Notes: generated by a model not told the origin, from the sequence alone. 64,000 nucleotides of DNA from Tissierella sp. MB52-C2 (GCF_030931715.1 NZ_CP133261.1:1674001-1738000); one strand, 5' to 3'. Shown: positions 53,425 to 63,166, numbered from the stretch's first letter. Numbers and translations are program-made.

Positions 53425-53450
53425 AAAACCCTGCCAAAGGCAGGGTTTTT
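53425..53450 (-). terminator. Terminator after the DAK-domain gene
   Basis: AAAACCCTGCC-AAA-GGCAGGGTTTTT, symmetrical; on the minus strand it follows the stop at 53449 directly. Confidence 0.88.
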
Positions 53451-55068
53451 ATTCCACGGAAAATATATAATAATATATTGGTTGACCTCCAAATATTAAT
53501 TCAATATCTAAGTCATCGTATAAATCAGATAAGTGCTTTTCTAAATCTTGAGCTGTTTCTTCACTTAGGTCACTTCCATATAAGATTGTAATCAATGAAG
53601 CATCTTCATCAACCATATTTTCCAGCAGCTTAAGTGAAACTTCATTTATTTCTTTTCCACTGGCAACTATATCTCCTTCAGCAATGCCTATAATATCGTC
53701 CTTATAAATTTTTGTATTATTAAATTCTGTATCTCTAACAGAGTAAGTGACCTGCCCTGTTTTTATATAGGTTATTGCTTCCTTCATAGTTCCTGTATTT
53801 TCTTCTATAGATTTTGATTCATCAAAAGCAAGTAAAGCAGCTATTCCTTGAGGTATTGTCTTAGAAGGAATTACAGCAATATTTCTATCACTAAGCTCTT
53901 TGGTTTGTTCTGCTGTCAAAATAATGTTACTATTATTAGGAAGAATAAATATATTTTCTCCCGTAGTATTATCAATAGCCTTAAGTATATCCTCTGTACT
54001 TGGATTCATAGTCTGACCGCCAGAAACCAAAGTATCTACATTAAGTCCTTTAAATACTTCATCTACTCCTTCTCCTATGGAAATAGCCACAAAAGAATAT
54101 TTTTTCGTCGGTTTAGATTGCTTTGAATTAAAAAGAATCTCTTCATGTTGGTATCTCATATTATCAATTTTTATATCATTTAACTCTCCGAGACTCAGGG
54201 CCCTTTCAAGCACTGTTCCGGGATTGTTTGTATGAACATGGACTTTTATTAATCCTTCTCCCCCTACTACTAGTAAAGAATCTCCTTGTACAGATAATTC
54301 CTCTCTAAAGGAGTCAATATCATTGTAATTAGTATTAATTATAAATTCAGTACAATACCCATATTTAATATCATCAGTATCTATATGTTCTTGACGAACA
54401 TATTCTTGTTTTTCTACCTTTTTTTCTTCAACTTTAATTTCAACATTATCTATTCCCGCTAAGGCGTTATAAGCCCCTATTAAGACATAAAGCAGACCTT
54501 TGCCACCAGCGTCTACGACTCCCGCTTGCTTTAAAACTGGAAGCATTTCTGGAGTTCTGGCAAGGGATTTTTCTCCATGATCTATTACCTTTTTCAGGAA
54601 AACTAAAATATCTTTTTCTTGTTTACTAATAGATACAGCATATTCTCCACATTCCCTAGCTACTGTTAGGATAGTTCCTTCCGTTGGTTTCATAACAGCC
54701 TTATATGCCGTATCGGCAGCTTGTTTAAATGCTTCTGCAATTGTTTTTATATCTGCAGTATCTTTTTCATTTAATCCGTTTGCAAATCCACGAAAAAGTT
54801 GTGATAAAATAACGCCAGAATTACCCCTGGCTCCCATAAGGGAGCCGTGGGATGTAGCCAATGCTATTTTACTAACACTATCTTCATTTAAATTAATTCC
54901 TTGTTTAATAGCAGAATTTACTGTAAGTGACATATTCGTACCTGTATCTCCATCAGGAACAGGAAATACATTTAAGGAGTTTACCTCCTCCTTATTATCT
55001 TCTAGGAACTTTGCTGCACCTGCTAATGCCTTTTTTAGCATTGTTCCATCTAGAATTTCTATTCTCAA
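53449..55068 (-). CDS. fakA: Fatty acid kinase catalytic subunit FakA-like (DAK domain, YloV)
   Basis: 539 aa. N-terminal DhaL-like kinase domain with [20 protein letters not shown] and [40 protein letters not shown] and a C-terminal domain ([20 protein letters not shown]). Phosphorylates FakB-bound fatty acids. Operon with the Asp23 protein 18 bases upstream. Confidence 0.92.
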   Translation of the reverse strand: MRIEILDGTMLKKALAGAAKFLEDNKEEVNSLNVFPVPDGDTGTNMSLTVNSAIKQGINLNEDSVSKIALATSHGSLMGARGNSGVILSQLFRGFANGLNEKDTADIKTIAEAFKQAADTAYKAVMKPTEGTILTVARECGEYAVSISKQEKDILVFLKKVIDHGEKSLARTPEMLPVLKQAGVVDAGGKGLLYVLIGAYNALAGIDNVEIKVEEKKVEKQEYVRQEHIDTDDIKYGYCTEFIINTNYNDIDSFREELSVQGDSLLVVGGEGLIKVHVHTNNPGTVLERALSLGELNDIKIDNMRYQHEEILFNSKQSKPTKKYSFVAISIGEGVDEVFKGLNVDTLVSGGQTMNPSTEDILKAIDNTTGENIFILPNNSNIILTAEQTKELSDRNIAVIPSKTIPQGIAALLAFDESKSIEENTGTMKEAITYIKTGQVTYSVRDTEFNNTKIYKDDIIGIAEGDIVASGKEINEVSLKLLENMVDEDASLITILYGSDLSEETAQDLEKHLSDLYDDLDIELIFGGQPIYYYIFSVE

Positions 55069-55086
55069 TTATAGTACCTCCTTAAA

Positions 55087-55443
55087 CTACTTTCCAACTC
55101 TAATTCCTTGTACATGTACATTTATTTTGTCTATTTTTAGACCTGTTAAACTTTCAATGTTAAATTTAACTCTTTCTATTATATTTTCAGCAACTACAGA
55201 AATTCTTACTCCGTATTCCAATATAACATGCAAATCAATCGTTAACTTTTCGTCTTTCGTATAGACTTTAATGCCTTTAGCTAAATAATCCGATTTTAAT
55301 AATTCAAACAATCCATCTGTCGCATTTTTAGAAGCCATACCCACTATACCATAACTTTCCATTGCTGATATTCCCGCAAGAGTAGCTATTACATTATCAT
55401 CTATACTAATTGCTCCATATTCGGTATTAGTTTTGGCTGACAT
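55087..55443 (-). CDS. yloU: Asp23/Gls24 family envelope protein YloU
   Basis: 118 aa. ISIDDNVIATLAGISAMESY, GIKVYTKDEKLTIDLHVILE and IERVKFNIESLTGLKIDKIN match the Asp23 family, which associates with membranes in Firmicutes and always accompanies the DAK gene. First gene of its operon, promoter at 55483. Confidence 0.93.
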   Translation of the reverse strand: MSAKTNTEYGAISIDDNVIATLAGISAMESYGIVGMASKNATDGLFELLKSDYLAKGIKVYTKDEKLTIDLHVILEYGVRISVVAENIIERVKFNIESLTGLKIDKINVHVQGIRVGK

Positions 55444-55482
55444 AAATAATCGCCTCCTTATTTTAAATATGCCATATTTTCT

Positions 55483-55511
55483 ATTTTACCCCAAATTTAG
55501 AAATAGTTCAA
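55483..55511 (-). promoter_or_regulatory. yloU-fakA promoter
   Basis: Minus-strand TTGAAC (55506-55511), 17 bases, TAAAAT (55483-55488). Confidence 0.65.
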
Positions 55512-55547
55512 CTAAATCATATTATAATAATACATTTTAGTTGCATT

Positions 55548-55575
55548 TTTACTAATTATTGTGTTAGAATATAAT
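55548..55575 (+). promoter_or_regulatory. rpmB promoter
   Basis: TTTACT (55548-55553), 16 bases, TATAAT (55570-55575), ahead of the rpmB leader. Confidence 0.6.
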
Positions 55576-55637
55576 GTGTTATTATTGAATAAAAATACTT
55601 AATAAGTATTTTCATAGTAGTTAAGGAGGTGTTTCGA

Positions 55638-55829
55638 ATGGCGAAAGTTTGTGAAGTATGTGGAAAGGGAAAAGTATTTGGTAACAAGGTTACTTTCTCA
55701 AATAAAAAGAGTTCAAGAAGTTGGTCACCTAACATTAGATCAGTAAGAGCTGTTGTTAATGGTGGAACGAAAAAAGTTAATGTTTGTACTAGATGTTTAA
55801 GATCTGGATATGTTGAAAGAGCATTATAA
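55638..55829 (+). CDS. rpmB: 50S ribosomal protein L28
   Basis: 63 aa from ATG 55638 behind AAGGAGGTG. MAKVCEVCGKGKVFGNKVT with CEVC and a second pair VCTRCLRSG gives the zinc-binding form. Transcribed alone against the neighbouring operons. Confidence 0.96.
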   Translation: MAKVCEVCGKGKVFGNKVTFSNKKSSRSWSPNIRSVRAVVNGGTKKVNVCTRCLRSGYVERAL

Positions 55830-55844
55830 TTATGTAATCAAATT

Positions 55845-55886
55845 AAAAAAGGCTTCTATCTAAGAATTATAAGGAGGCCTTTTTTG
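55845..55886 (+). terminator. Terminator after rpmB
   Basis: AAAAAAGGCTTC and GAGGCCTTTTTTG pair around a loop containing ATCTAAGAATTAT. Confidence 0.8.
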
Positions 55887-55941
55887 AGACTCATTTATGC
55901 AAAGTCCTTTTATGTAAATACTAAAACGGGACTTTTCTGTT

Positions 55942-55980
55942 TTTATAAAACAAGGCTTCCACTTATAAAGGAAAGCCTTA
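55942..55980 (-). terminator. Terminator after the 56-aa gene
   Basis: Minus-strand AAGGCTTTCC, loop, GGAAGCCTT, then GTTTTATAAAAAC; overlaps the stop codon. Confidence 0.65.
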
Positions 55981-56148
55981 TTTTATTTTTAAAATTAATG
56001 CACCCATTATAAGGAGTCCTATTCCTATTAATACTAGAATAAATTGTATAGGTATAAACCTCATAATTATTAATAGTCCTACTACTGCCAAAGTTATACC
56101 TACTATTTTTTTTATCCTCCTTATATATCTATAACAAAACCTCTTCAT
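55978..56148 (-). CDS. Small two-helix membrane protein at the spoVM position
   Basis: 56 aa; ATG 56146-56148 with AGGGGTG eight bases upstream, TAA at 55978. A basic start (MKRFCYRYIRRIKKIVG) precedes two hydrophobic helices, roughly ITLAVVGLLIIM and IQFILVLIGIGLLIMGALI, and a KIK tail. In Bacillus the thiN-rpmB interval holds spoVM, but that 26-residue amphipathic peptide does not resemble this protein. Its clear start, stop and terminator support a real gene. Function unknown. Confidence 0.65.
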   Translation of the reverse strand: MKRFCYRYIRRIKKIVGITLAVVGLLIIMRFIPIQFILVLIGIGLLIMGALILKIK

Positions 56149-56210
56149 AAGCAACACCCCTAAGCACTTTATTATATCCTATTCATATAATAAATAAATA
56201 GTTACAAAAA

Positions 56211-56459
56211 AGCTTAAGAATATATAGATAACCAACATCATAATAAAAAATACACGTTCGTGCTGTTTCGAATATGAATAACTCCTACAACTCATTCAGC
56301 TACAAAATCCTAAAATTTATAAACTCGCTACGCTCAAACATATAAATTTCTTTACGGATTTTATAGCTTCATTCATTGGGAGTTATTCCATATTCTGCAA
56401 ATGCACTTTCTTAGTATTTTTTATTATGATTTCATGTTGGTTATCTATATCTTAAGCTT
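56211..56459. repeat. 250-bp imperfect palindromic element
   Basis: This fills the 309-base gap 56149-56457. Outer arms AGCTTAAGAATATATAGATA / TATCTATATCTTAAGCT and CAACATCATAATAAAAAATA / TATTTTTTATTATG are near-perfect complements; inner arms AATAACTCC / GGAGTTATT and ATTCAGCTACAAAATCC / GGATTTTATAGCTTCAT continue the pairing to a loop near TATAAACTCGCTACGCTCAA. The whole could fold into one long RNA or DNA hairpin. It carries no ORF, and its right end touches the thiN stop codon. Type: palindromic dispersed repeat or MITE-like element. Confidence 0.75.
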
Positions 56460-57093
56460 AATCTTTTGACACAAATATTAGTGCTCTTCCCTTATGAATC
56501 TGAACTTTTCCAATGTCTTCAATGATTTTATTACTAATTCCAAGAGTTGAACCAAAAGAGATAAATTTATTATCTAAGTTATAGAAAAATCCTTTTAAAG
56601 ATACAATTATTCCATCATTTGATATAGGTATAACAGAAACATAATGATCTTTTAAATTTTCTATTTCCAAATAATTGTCTGTTAAATAAATAATATTATT
56701 ATCATCTACTATTTTTCCTTTAATTCCTTTATCATGTAAAGTATTAAGCAAGAATATATTCGCCATTGTATGATCTTGCCTAGACCCTGTTACTCCCATA
56801 AGTACAATTTCATCATATCCCTTATCTACTAAATAATCCATAGCTAACTCTGTATCTGTTACATCTTTAATAGATGAATATTTTTCAATAGGGACATTTT
56901 TACTTAATATATATTCTAAAGTTGACTTACTTATTGAGTCTAAATCTCCCAAAATCAAATCTGGCAGCTTGTTAATTTTCAGCAGATGTTCCATTCCTCC
57001 ATCTGCACATACAATAAAATCTACTTCACTGATAATTTCTTTTAACCTATTATAATTAGTAATGGTTCCACTTGAAACTATTAGTCCTTTCAT
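56458..57093 (-). CDS. thiN: Thiamine pyrophosphokinase
   Basis: 211 aa. FIVCADGGMEHLLKINKLPD, LILGDLDSISKST and MGVTGSRQDHTMANIFLLNT are the family motifs. Makes thiamine diphosphate from imported thiamine. Co-transcribed with thiT under the TPP riboswitch. Confidence 0.95.
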   Translation of the reverse strand: MKGLIVSSGTITNYNRLKEIISEVDFIVCADGGMEHLLKINKLPDLILGDLDSISKSTLEYILSKNVPIEKYSSIKDVTDTELAMDYLVDKGYDEIVLMGVTGSRQDHTMANIFLLNTLHDKGIKGKIVDDNNIIYLTDNYLEIENLKDHYVSVIPISNDGIIVSLKGFFYNLDNKFISFGSTLGISNKIIEDIGKVQIHKGRALIFVSKD

Positions 57094-57108
57094 TTAAAAA
57101 CCTCTTTC

Positions 57109-57657
57109 CTACTTTGCTTTTATTGTCTTTTCTAAAGGTTTCCATATAATTGCAATTACTATACAAGAAATAATTAGTTCTGGCACTAAATAATAAGCGT
57201 TATATTGTATTGAATAAATCCAAGGGTTTAAGTCACCTGCATATTCAGCAAAGAATATTACACCTGATAAAACATGAGATATCATTCTACCTAAAATTCC
57301 CATAAATACAGCTAAAAAAATTCCTAAATATCCCTTAACTGAATCTCTATCTTTAATACTATATGCAATTCCTGCTAATCCCAATATACCAAAAGCTAAA
57401 GGATAATCTAAAATAAATTGTACTGGGTGATAGAAATAAGGCTTTAATACGAATTGTAATATTCCATAAACACCACCTATGGTTAATCCTGGTGTTACAC
57501 CCCAACGTATTGCAAATAGCATTATTGGAATCATACTTCCAGCAGTTACCGAACCACCCATCGGTGCTTCATATACCTTAATATAACTTAGTATAGTGGC
57601 TAATGCAATCATCATACCCCCTTCTGTCAACATCTTTACATTCCATCGTTTTTGCAT
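57109..57657 (-). CDS. thiT: Thiamine transporter ThiT (ECF S component)
   Basis: 182 aa, six helices. MLTEGGMMIALATILSYIKV, GGSVTAGSMIPIMLFAIRWG and YPLAFGILGLAGIAY are typical of ThiT. It binds thiamine outside and uses a shared ECF energising module, which is not in this window. Directly downstream of the riboswitch. Confidence 0.95.
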   Translation of the reverse strand: MQKRWNVKMLTEGGMMIALATILSYIKVYEAPMGGSVTAGSMIPIMLFAIRWGVTPGLTIGGVYGILQFVLKPYFYHPVQFILDYPLAFGILGLAGIAYSIKDRDSVKGYLGIFLAVFMGILGRMISHVLSGVIFFAEYAGDLNPWIYSIQYNAYYLVPELIISCIVIAIIWKPLEKTIKAK

Positions 57658-57681
57658 TTGAACTCCTCCTTTAAATAAATA

Positions 57682-57712
57682 AACCCATCGCCAATATAGG
57701 GCAATGGGTATT
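57682..57712 (-). terminator. Riboswitch expression-platform terminator
   Basis: Minus-strand ACCCATTGCCC, TATAT, TGGCGATGGGTT then TATTTATTT, between the TPP aptamer and thiT. Confidence 0.8.
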
Positions 57713-57725
57713 TAAAGGCTAATAC

Positions 57726-57808
57726 ACACTTCCCTACGCTGGCATTATCCAGGTCAGGTCATAAGGGTCGGGATAAATCCACTCTCAGCCTTTCGGCTCC
57801 CCTAGTGC
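57726..57808 (-). ncRNA. TPP riboswitch (THI element)
   Basis: Minus strand: CTAGGGGAGCCGAAAGGCTGA-type start, GAGAGTGGAT, GACCCTTATGACCTGACC, TGGATAATGCCAGCG, TAGGGAAG. All conserved TPP aptamer blocks are present. With the terminator at 57682 it should shut off thiT-thiN when TPP is plentiful. Confidence 0.95.
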
Positions 57809-57854
57809 TAAACATTTTATGCAATTAACTACATTATATCATACAAAATGATTT

Positions 57855-58502
57855 TTACAACTCTTTAAATTCTTTAGTTCGTTTTTCCACATCTTCAGCC
57901 CCAAATATATCAGAACCAGCTACTAATAAATCAGCTCCGCAATCTAATACTTCTCTAGCATTTTGAAGCTTTACTCCACCGTCTACTTGAATTATAATAT
58001 TTAAACCTCTATCATCAATGATTTTTCTTAGTTTTTTTATCTTGTCTTTCATTGCTTCAATAAAGGATTGCCCACCAAACCCAGGGTTTACAGTCATGAT
58101 AAGAACTAAATCTACATCATTTAAAATATACTCTATGTTTTCCAATGTAGTAGCAGGATTTAATGATACACCTGCCATAATTCCATATGATTTTATCTCT
58201 TGTATAGTTCTATGAAGATGAATAGTTGCTTCTTCATGTACTGTTATTAAATCTGCTCCTGCCTCTACAAAGTCTTTAATATACCTTTCAGGTCTATCTA
58301 TCATAAGATGTACATCAAAGGGTAGTTTAGTTACACTTCTTAGACTTTTTATGACTGGAGGCCCAAAGGTAATATTAGGTACATAGATTCCATCCATTAC
58401 ATCTAGATGAAGATAGTCTGCACCACCATTTTCTACTTTTTTTATATCTTCTTTTAAATTAGCAAAATCTGCGGCAAGTAACGAAGGTGCGATCTTAGCC
58501 AT
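57855..58502 (-). CDS. rpe: Ribulose-phosphate 3-epimerase
   Basis: 215 aa. IAPSLLAADFANLKEDIKKV, YLHLDVMDGIYVPNITFGPP, FDVHLMIDRPE, TVNPGFGGQSF and IIQVDGGVKLQNA mark the TIM barrel. Pentose phosphate pathway. It is one base from rsgA. Confidence 0.97.
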   Translation of the reverse strand: MAKIAPSLLAADFANLKEDIKKVENGGADYLHLDVMDGIYVPNITFGPPVIKSLRSVTKLPFDVHLMIDRPERYIKDFVEAGADLITVHEEATIHLHRTIQEIKSYGIMAGVSLNPATTLENIEYILNDVDLVLIMTVNPGFGGQSFIEAMKDKIKKLRKIIDDRGLNIIIQVDGGVKLQNAREVLDCGADLLVAGSDIFGAEDVEKRTKEFKEL

Positions 58503-58503
58503 T

Positions 58504-59379
58504 TTAGTACCTCCTTATTTTCTTTATTTCTTCTAGGAAAAGTAAATAATTCTCATACCTCTCCTTAGATATATTTCCTTTTTCTACTTGATTCTTTACT
58601 TCACAATCAGGTTCATTCCCATGTAAGCAGCTTATAAACCTACATTTCTCCCCATATTTCTTTATTTCTCTGAAATATTCTCTAAGTTCTGATTCTTCCT
58701 CAATAAAATCCACATTTAAAGAACTAAATCCTGGAGAATCTAAAACAAATGTATTATTATCCAATTCTAGCAGCTCTACATGTCTAGTCGTATGCTTACC
58801 TCTTTTAGTTTTTGAACTTACATCTCCAGTTTGTAGTTTGAAGTTTTTATTGACTCCATTTAAAAGTGATGATTTCCCTGCTCCTGAAGGACCTGCAAAA
58901 ACTGAAATATTACCACTTAATATTTCCTTCAACTCTTCTATACCAATATGATTTATTGCGCTTGTCATAATTACTTTATATCCAGCTGTCTCGTATATGT
59001 TTTTAAGCCTTGATGCGTTGTCTAAATCTAAATCAGATTTATTTAGACATATGGTGACTTCCAATTTTTCATATTCTGCCATTAAAAGAAATCTGTCTAA
59101 AAGCCATGTATTAATATCTGGTTTTTTTATACTCATGACTATAACGGCTTGAGTAATATTTGCTACTGGAGGTCTTAGTAGCTGTGAGTTCCTTGGATAG
59201 ATCTCCTCTATATATCCTGTATTATCTTCATCACTTATTCTAATCCTTACTTTATCTCCAATTAAAGGAGTTAGATTTTCTTCTCTGAATACTCCTCTGG
59301 CCCTACATTCAATTATCTCATCCTTAGTCTTTACGTAGTAAAAACCACCAATGCCTTTGACTATTATTCCCTCTAGCAT
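58504..59379 (-). CDS. rsgA: Small ribosomal subunit GTPase RsgA
   Basis: 291 aa. OB fold, then the permuted GTPase motifs CLNKSDLDLDN (G4), VFAGPSGAGKSSLLNGV (G1), KRGKHTTRHVELLEL (G2) and LDSPGFSSLN (G3), and a zinc finger CRFISCLHGNEPDCEVK. Assists 30S maturation. Next to prkC as usual. Confidence 0.97.
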   Translation of the reverse strand: MLEGIIVKGIGGFYYVKTKDEIIECRARGVFREENLTPLIGDKVRIRISDEDNTGYIEEIYPRNSQLLRPPVANITQAVIVMSIKKPDINTWLLDRFLLMAEYEKLEVTICLNKSDLDLDNASRLKNIYETAGYKVIMTSAINHIGIEELKEILSGNISVFAGPSGAGKSSLLNGVNKNFKLQTGDVSSKTKRGKHTTRHVELLELDNNTFVLDSPGFSSLNVDFIEEESELREYFREIKKYGEKCRFISCLHGNEPDCEVKNQVEKGNISKERYENYLLFLEEIKKIRRY

Positions 59380-59388
59380 AAGAGCCTC

Positions 59389-61356
59389 CTATTCATTTTT
59401 AGGAATCGTATCTCGATATATACCGTCATAATACACTTCAAATTGAGAACCTTTTTTCCCTTGAAGTGTTATAGTAGCTTCACCATCACTTGCTTTATAT
59501 GTTTTATCATGGACAACTGTAGGAATACCATCTTGAATTCTTATGATTTTAATCTGTGTCTCTTCCTTATCCTGATATGGTGTTAAATTAAAGGTTATTG
59601 GTCCCTCTAGACCATCTGTTTCACCATTATTGTCCTCATTATCATTTCCACTATTGTTATCTGTATTATTCTTTGGACCACTGCTTACATATAAATCTAC
59701 AGCAGTCTTTGTTTGTAAAGGTGTTCCTTGGTTGTAACTTTGCCAAGTGACTATTCCCTTTTCTAAATTATCATTTGGATCTTCTGTTACTTCTCCTACT
59801 TCAAGACCTAGTTTGGCTATATCATTCTTTACTTCCTCAATGTTTCTCCCTGTGTATTTTGGCATAATTACAGTTTTAACTTCTTCTCCCTGGCTTACTA
59901 CTATAGTAATTCTAGTTCCTGTTTCTACACTTTCTCCAGCATCTGGTTCTTGTCTAATGACTGAATTTTCAGGTACTGTATCTGAATTTTCATATTCTAA
60001 ATCTACTTTTAGTCCTTCAGCATTAAGTATTGATTCTGCATCTCCTAAAGATTTATTTTTTACATCAGGAACTTTTACTAAGTTATCTCCTTCGCTAATA
60101 GTTACCTCTATAGGATAATCTTTTTTTACTTTTGAATCTGGATCTTCACTTTGAGAGATTACTTCTCCAGCTTTAAATTCATCGTTTTTAACTCTTGCTA
60201 TAACCTTAAATTCCAGCCCTAAATCTTCTATTTCTTTTTTAGCTACTTCTTCCTGTTTACCTCGTAAATCTGGAACAGTGATTAAGTCACCAGCAACAAA
60301 GAAATTCTTTAGTTTAAAATAACCTAAAAATACAGATGTGGCTAACAAAAATGCTAATAATATACCTAAAAAGACCATTTTTCCACCATTATCTTTTTTC
60401 TTTGACTGTTTTGTTTTCTTTGTAACTTTATCTTTTTTCATAGTATCAACATCCTCTACATTAACTACAGGAATTATTCTAGTATGAGAATCGTAATTAT
60501 TGGTGTCTTCCATACTAAAGTCTCCTATATTATCCTTTACTCTCCTTATGTCTTTTATCAATTCAGTAATATTGCTATATCTATCAGCTTGTCTTTTTTG
60601 AACACATTTTAAAATAATATTTTCGAAGCTGGCTGGTATACTACTGTTTAATTCTCTAGGAGGCTTTATATCTTCTTGAACATGTTTTAAGGCAACTGTT
60701 ATTGGACTTTCTCCTTGATAAGGAAGTTGTCCTGTAACCATTTCATACATAACTATTCCAAGGGAATATATATCTGATTTTTCATCTGTATATCCACCTC
60801 TTGCTTGTTCTGGAGAAAAGTAATGAACTGAACCTAATACATTAGATGTAGTTGTTACTGTTGAGCTTGTAACAGCTCTTGCTATACCAAAGTCTGTAAC
60901 TTTTACTCTATTATCTTCTGTAATCATAATATTATGAGGTTTTATATCTCTGTGAACTATTCCATTTTTATGGGCGTTTTCTAAAGCCCCTGCAATCTGA
61001 TACGAATACTCTAATGCCTTCTCAACAGATAGTTTCTTTTCCTCTTTTATGATTTCTTTCAATGTTTTGCCTTTTATATATTCCATAACTATATAATAAA
61101 TTGGATTATTCCCTTCATTTTCCACACCTACATCATAGATATTTACTATACTAGGGTGAGAAAGACTAGCAGCAGCTTGGGATTCTCGTCTAAATTTCCT
61201 CACAAATTCTTCATCATTTACAAATTCATCCCTTAAAACTTTTATAGCTACAAATCTATCTAGAAGCTGACATTTTGCCTTATACACTAAGGCCATTCCT
61301 CCGCCTCCGATTTGTTCTAATATCTCATACCTACCACCTAAAATCTTGCCTATCAT
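59389..61356 (-). CDS. prkC: Serine/threonine kinase PrkC with PASTA domains
   Basis: 655 aa. Kinase motifs GGGGMALVYKAKC, VAIKVLRDEF, VHRDIKPHNIMI and VTDFGIARAV; a KKTKQSKKKDNG-type basic stretch; one membrane helix (MVFLGILLAFLLATSVFLGY); three PASTA domains (LITVPDLRGKQEEVAKKEIE, VKVPDVKNKSLGDAESILNA, VIMPKYTGRNIEEVKNDIAK) and a C-terminal Ig-like extension (GPITFNLTPYQDKEETQIKI). Senses muropeptides and promotes spore germination. Antagonised by the adjacent Stp. Confidence 0.95.
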   Translation of the reverse strand: MIGKILGGRYEILEQIGGGGMALVYKAKCQLLDRFVAIKVLRDEFVNDEEFVRKFRRESQAAASLSHPSIVNIYDVGVENEGNNPIYYIVMEYIKGKTLKEIIKEEKKLSVEKALEYSYQIAGALENAHKNGIVHRDIKPHNIMITEDNRVKVTDFGIARAVTSSTVTTTSNVLGSVHYFSPEQARGGYTDEKSDIYSLGIVMYEMVTGQLPYQGESPITVALKHVQEDIKPPRELNSSIPASFENIILKCVQKRQADRYSNITELIKDIRRVKDNIGDFSMEDTNNYDSHTRIIPVVNVEDVDTMKKDKVTKKTKQSKKKDNGGKMVFLGILLAFLLATSVFLGYFKLKNFFVAGDLITVPDLRGKQEEVAKKEIEDLGLEFKVIARVKNDEFKAGEVISQSEDPDSKVKKDYPIEVTISEGDNLVKVPDVKNKSLGDAESILNAEGLKVDLEYENSDTVPENSVIRQEPDAGESVETGTRITIVVSQGEEVKTVIMPKYTGRNIEEVKNDIAKLGLEVGEVTEDPNDNLEKGIVTWQSYNQGTPLQTKTAVDLYVSSGPKNNTDNNSGNDNEDNNGETDGLEGPITFNLTPYQDKEETQIKIIRIQDGIPTVVHDKTYKASDGEATITLQGKKGSQFEVYYDGIYRDTIPKNE

Positions 61357-61369
61357 CTTTTCACCTCTT

Positions 61370-62101
61370 CTAATTAAATTTAATAGCTAACACAGTGATA
61401 TTGTCAAGACCACCTCTATTATTAGCCATAGTCGCTAAAGTATCACAGGCTTTTTGAATATCTTTTTCTTGCATAAAAACATCCTTTATTTCAAATTCTT
61501 TTAACATATTAAAAAGTCCATCACTACATAATATTAAAATATCGTCTTTATTATATTCTTTAATTATTAAATCCATTTCTATAATACTGCTAGTTCCAAC
61601 GGCTCTAGTTATCATATTTCTCTTTGGATGAGTCTTGGCCTCTTCTTTCGTTATACTTCCAGTTTTTAAAAGTTCATTTACAAAGGAATGATCTTCTGTT
61701 ATTTGTAGCATATCTTTATCTCTAATTAAATAGGCCCTGCTGTCTCCAACATGTCCTATACATATTTTTTCATTGAATATATATGATAAAGTTATAGTTG
61801 TTCCCATTCCTTTATATTTTTCATTTTCTAAAGATTTAAGGTATATTTTTGTATTTGCTTCTTCTATAAGCTTTTTAATCAACTTAACTACCATATCTTC
61901 ATTTTTTAATTCATCCTTAGATTCTAAAAAACTTTTTTCAATGATATTCATAGCCATAACACTTGCAACTTCTCCAGCATTATGTCCTCCCATACCATCT
62001 GCTACCATGTACAGAGGAAATGATAAATCCCCTGATGCATAGTATGCATCTTGATTATTTTCTCTTACTCTCCCTACATCAGAAATAGCACCAATGACCA
62101 T
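61370..62101 (-). CDS. stp: PP2C-type protein phosphatase Stp/PrpC
   Basis: 243 aa. VREN NQDAY-type start, VADGMGGHNAGEVASVMAM, IGHVGDSRAYLIRDKDM, LCSDGLFNMLKEFEI and GGLDNITVLAIKF contain the metal-binding Asp residues. Dephosphorylates PrkC targets. Thirteen bases upstream of prkC. Confidence 0.96.
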   Translation of the reverse strand: MVIGAISDVGRVRENNQDAYYASGDLSFPLYMVADGMGGHNAGEVASVMAMNIIEKSFLESKDELKNEDMVVKLIKKLIEEANTKIYLKSLENEKYKGMGTTITLSYIFNEKICIGHVGDSRAYLIRDKDMLQITEDHSFVNELLKTGSITKEEAKTHPKRNMITRAVGTSSIIEMDLIIKEYNKDDILILCSDGLFNMLKEFEIKDVFMQEKDIQKACDTLATMANNRGGLDNITVLAIKFN

Positions 62102-62113
62102 AATACCACCCCA

Positions 62114-63166
62114 TTAAGCTCTTTTATTATTAATATCATCAGTAACGGCACGTCTCAATTGTCCACATGAAGCACTGATATCTCCACCCATTTCTCGTCT
62201 TATAGTCACATTAATATTAGCTTTATTTAATTCTTTCCTAACTCTCTCTATGTTATCTCTATTTGGCCTGTCCTTTCTAAACTCTTTAATTGGGTTTAAA
62301 GGAATTAGATTAATATGACATTTTAGTCCTTTTAAAATTCTTTTCAATTCACTTATATCGATATCTCTATCGTTTACATTTTGAATCAATGTATATTCAA
62401 AAGTAATTCTTCTATTAGTTGTTTCTGAATAAAACTTACAAGCTTTCATTAGTTCCTCTATGGAATATTTATTAGCTATAGGCATAATCTTTTTTCTATC
62501 TTTATCAAATGGTGAGTGTAATGATATAGATAAAGTAATTGGTATATCTTCTTTAGCAAGATCATATATCTTTGGAACAACTCCACAAGTTGATAAAGTA
62601 ATATTTCTAAGACTAATATTGTGTCCTTTCTCACTATGAATAAGATTTAAAAACTTCATAACATTATCATAATTATCCAAAGGTTCTCCACTTCCCATTA
62701 GCACAATGTTTGAAATATCTTTTCCTAAATTTTCTTCCATCATATAAATTTGATTTGCCATTTCAGCTGGTGTTAAATTTCTTATTAGCCCTTCCTTGGT
62801 AGATGCACAGAATGCACATCCCATTTTACATCCTACTTGAGTAGATATGCAAGCTGTTAGTCCATGATTATATTCCATAGCAACTGATTCTATTATATTC
62901 ATATCTTCTAGTAAATACAAATATTTTTTAGTATTATCAATTTGCGAAGTAAATCTCTTATATATTTCTAACTCATTAACCTTTGCATTCGTCTTAAGAT
63001 AATCCCTAAGTTTCTCTGGCAAAAGATTTAAATCCTCAATTTTTGTTTTGTTATTTCTATGAAAGTATGAAAAAACTTGTTCTCCTCTAAAAGGCTTTTC
63101 TCCTATACTAACCATATAATCTTTTAATTCATCTAGAGTTAGACTATTAAGCTCAATTATATCCAA
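62114..63166 (-). CDS. rlmN: 23S rRNA/tRNA adenine-C2 methyltransferase RlmN
   Basis: 350 aa. Radical SAM cluster motif GCKMGCAFCAST, NIVLMGSGEPLDNYDNVMKF, and C-terminal GGDISASCGQLRRAV with the catalytic Cys. Methylates A2503 of 23S rRNA and A37 of tRNA. Confidence 0.97.
   Translation of the reverse strand: MDIIELNSLTLDELKDYMVSIGEKPFRGEQVFSYFHRNNKTKIEDLNLLPEKLRDYLKTNAKVNELEIYKRFTSQIDNTKKYLYLLEDMNIIESVAMEYNHGLTACISTQVGCKMGCAFCASTKEGLIRNLTPAEMANQIYMMEENLGKDISNIVLMGSGEPLDNYDNVMKFLNLIHSEKGHNISLRNITLSTCGVVPKIYDLAKEDIPITLSISLHSPFDKDRKKIMPIANKYSIEELMKACKFYSETTNRRITFEYTLIQNVNDRDIDISELKRILKGLKCHINLIPLNPIKEFRKDRPNRDNIERVRKELNKANINVTIRREMGGDISASCGQLRRAVTDDINNKRA

Noticed and set aside
55978-56148. 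Calling the small gene spoVM
   Set aside because: It has two hydrophobic helices and 56 residues, unlike the 26-residue amphipathic SpoVM.
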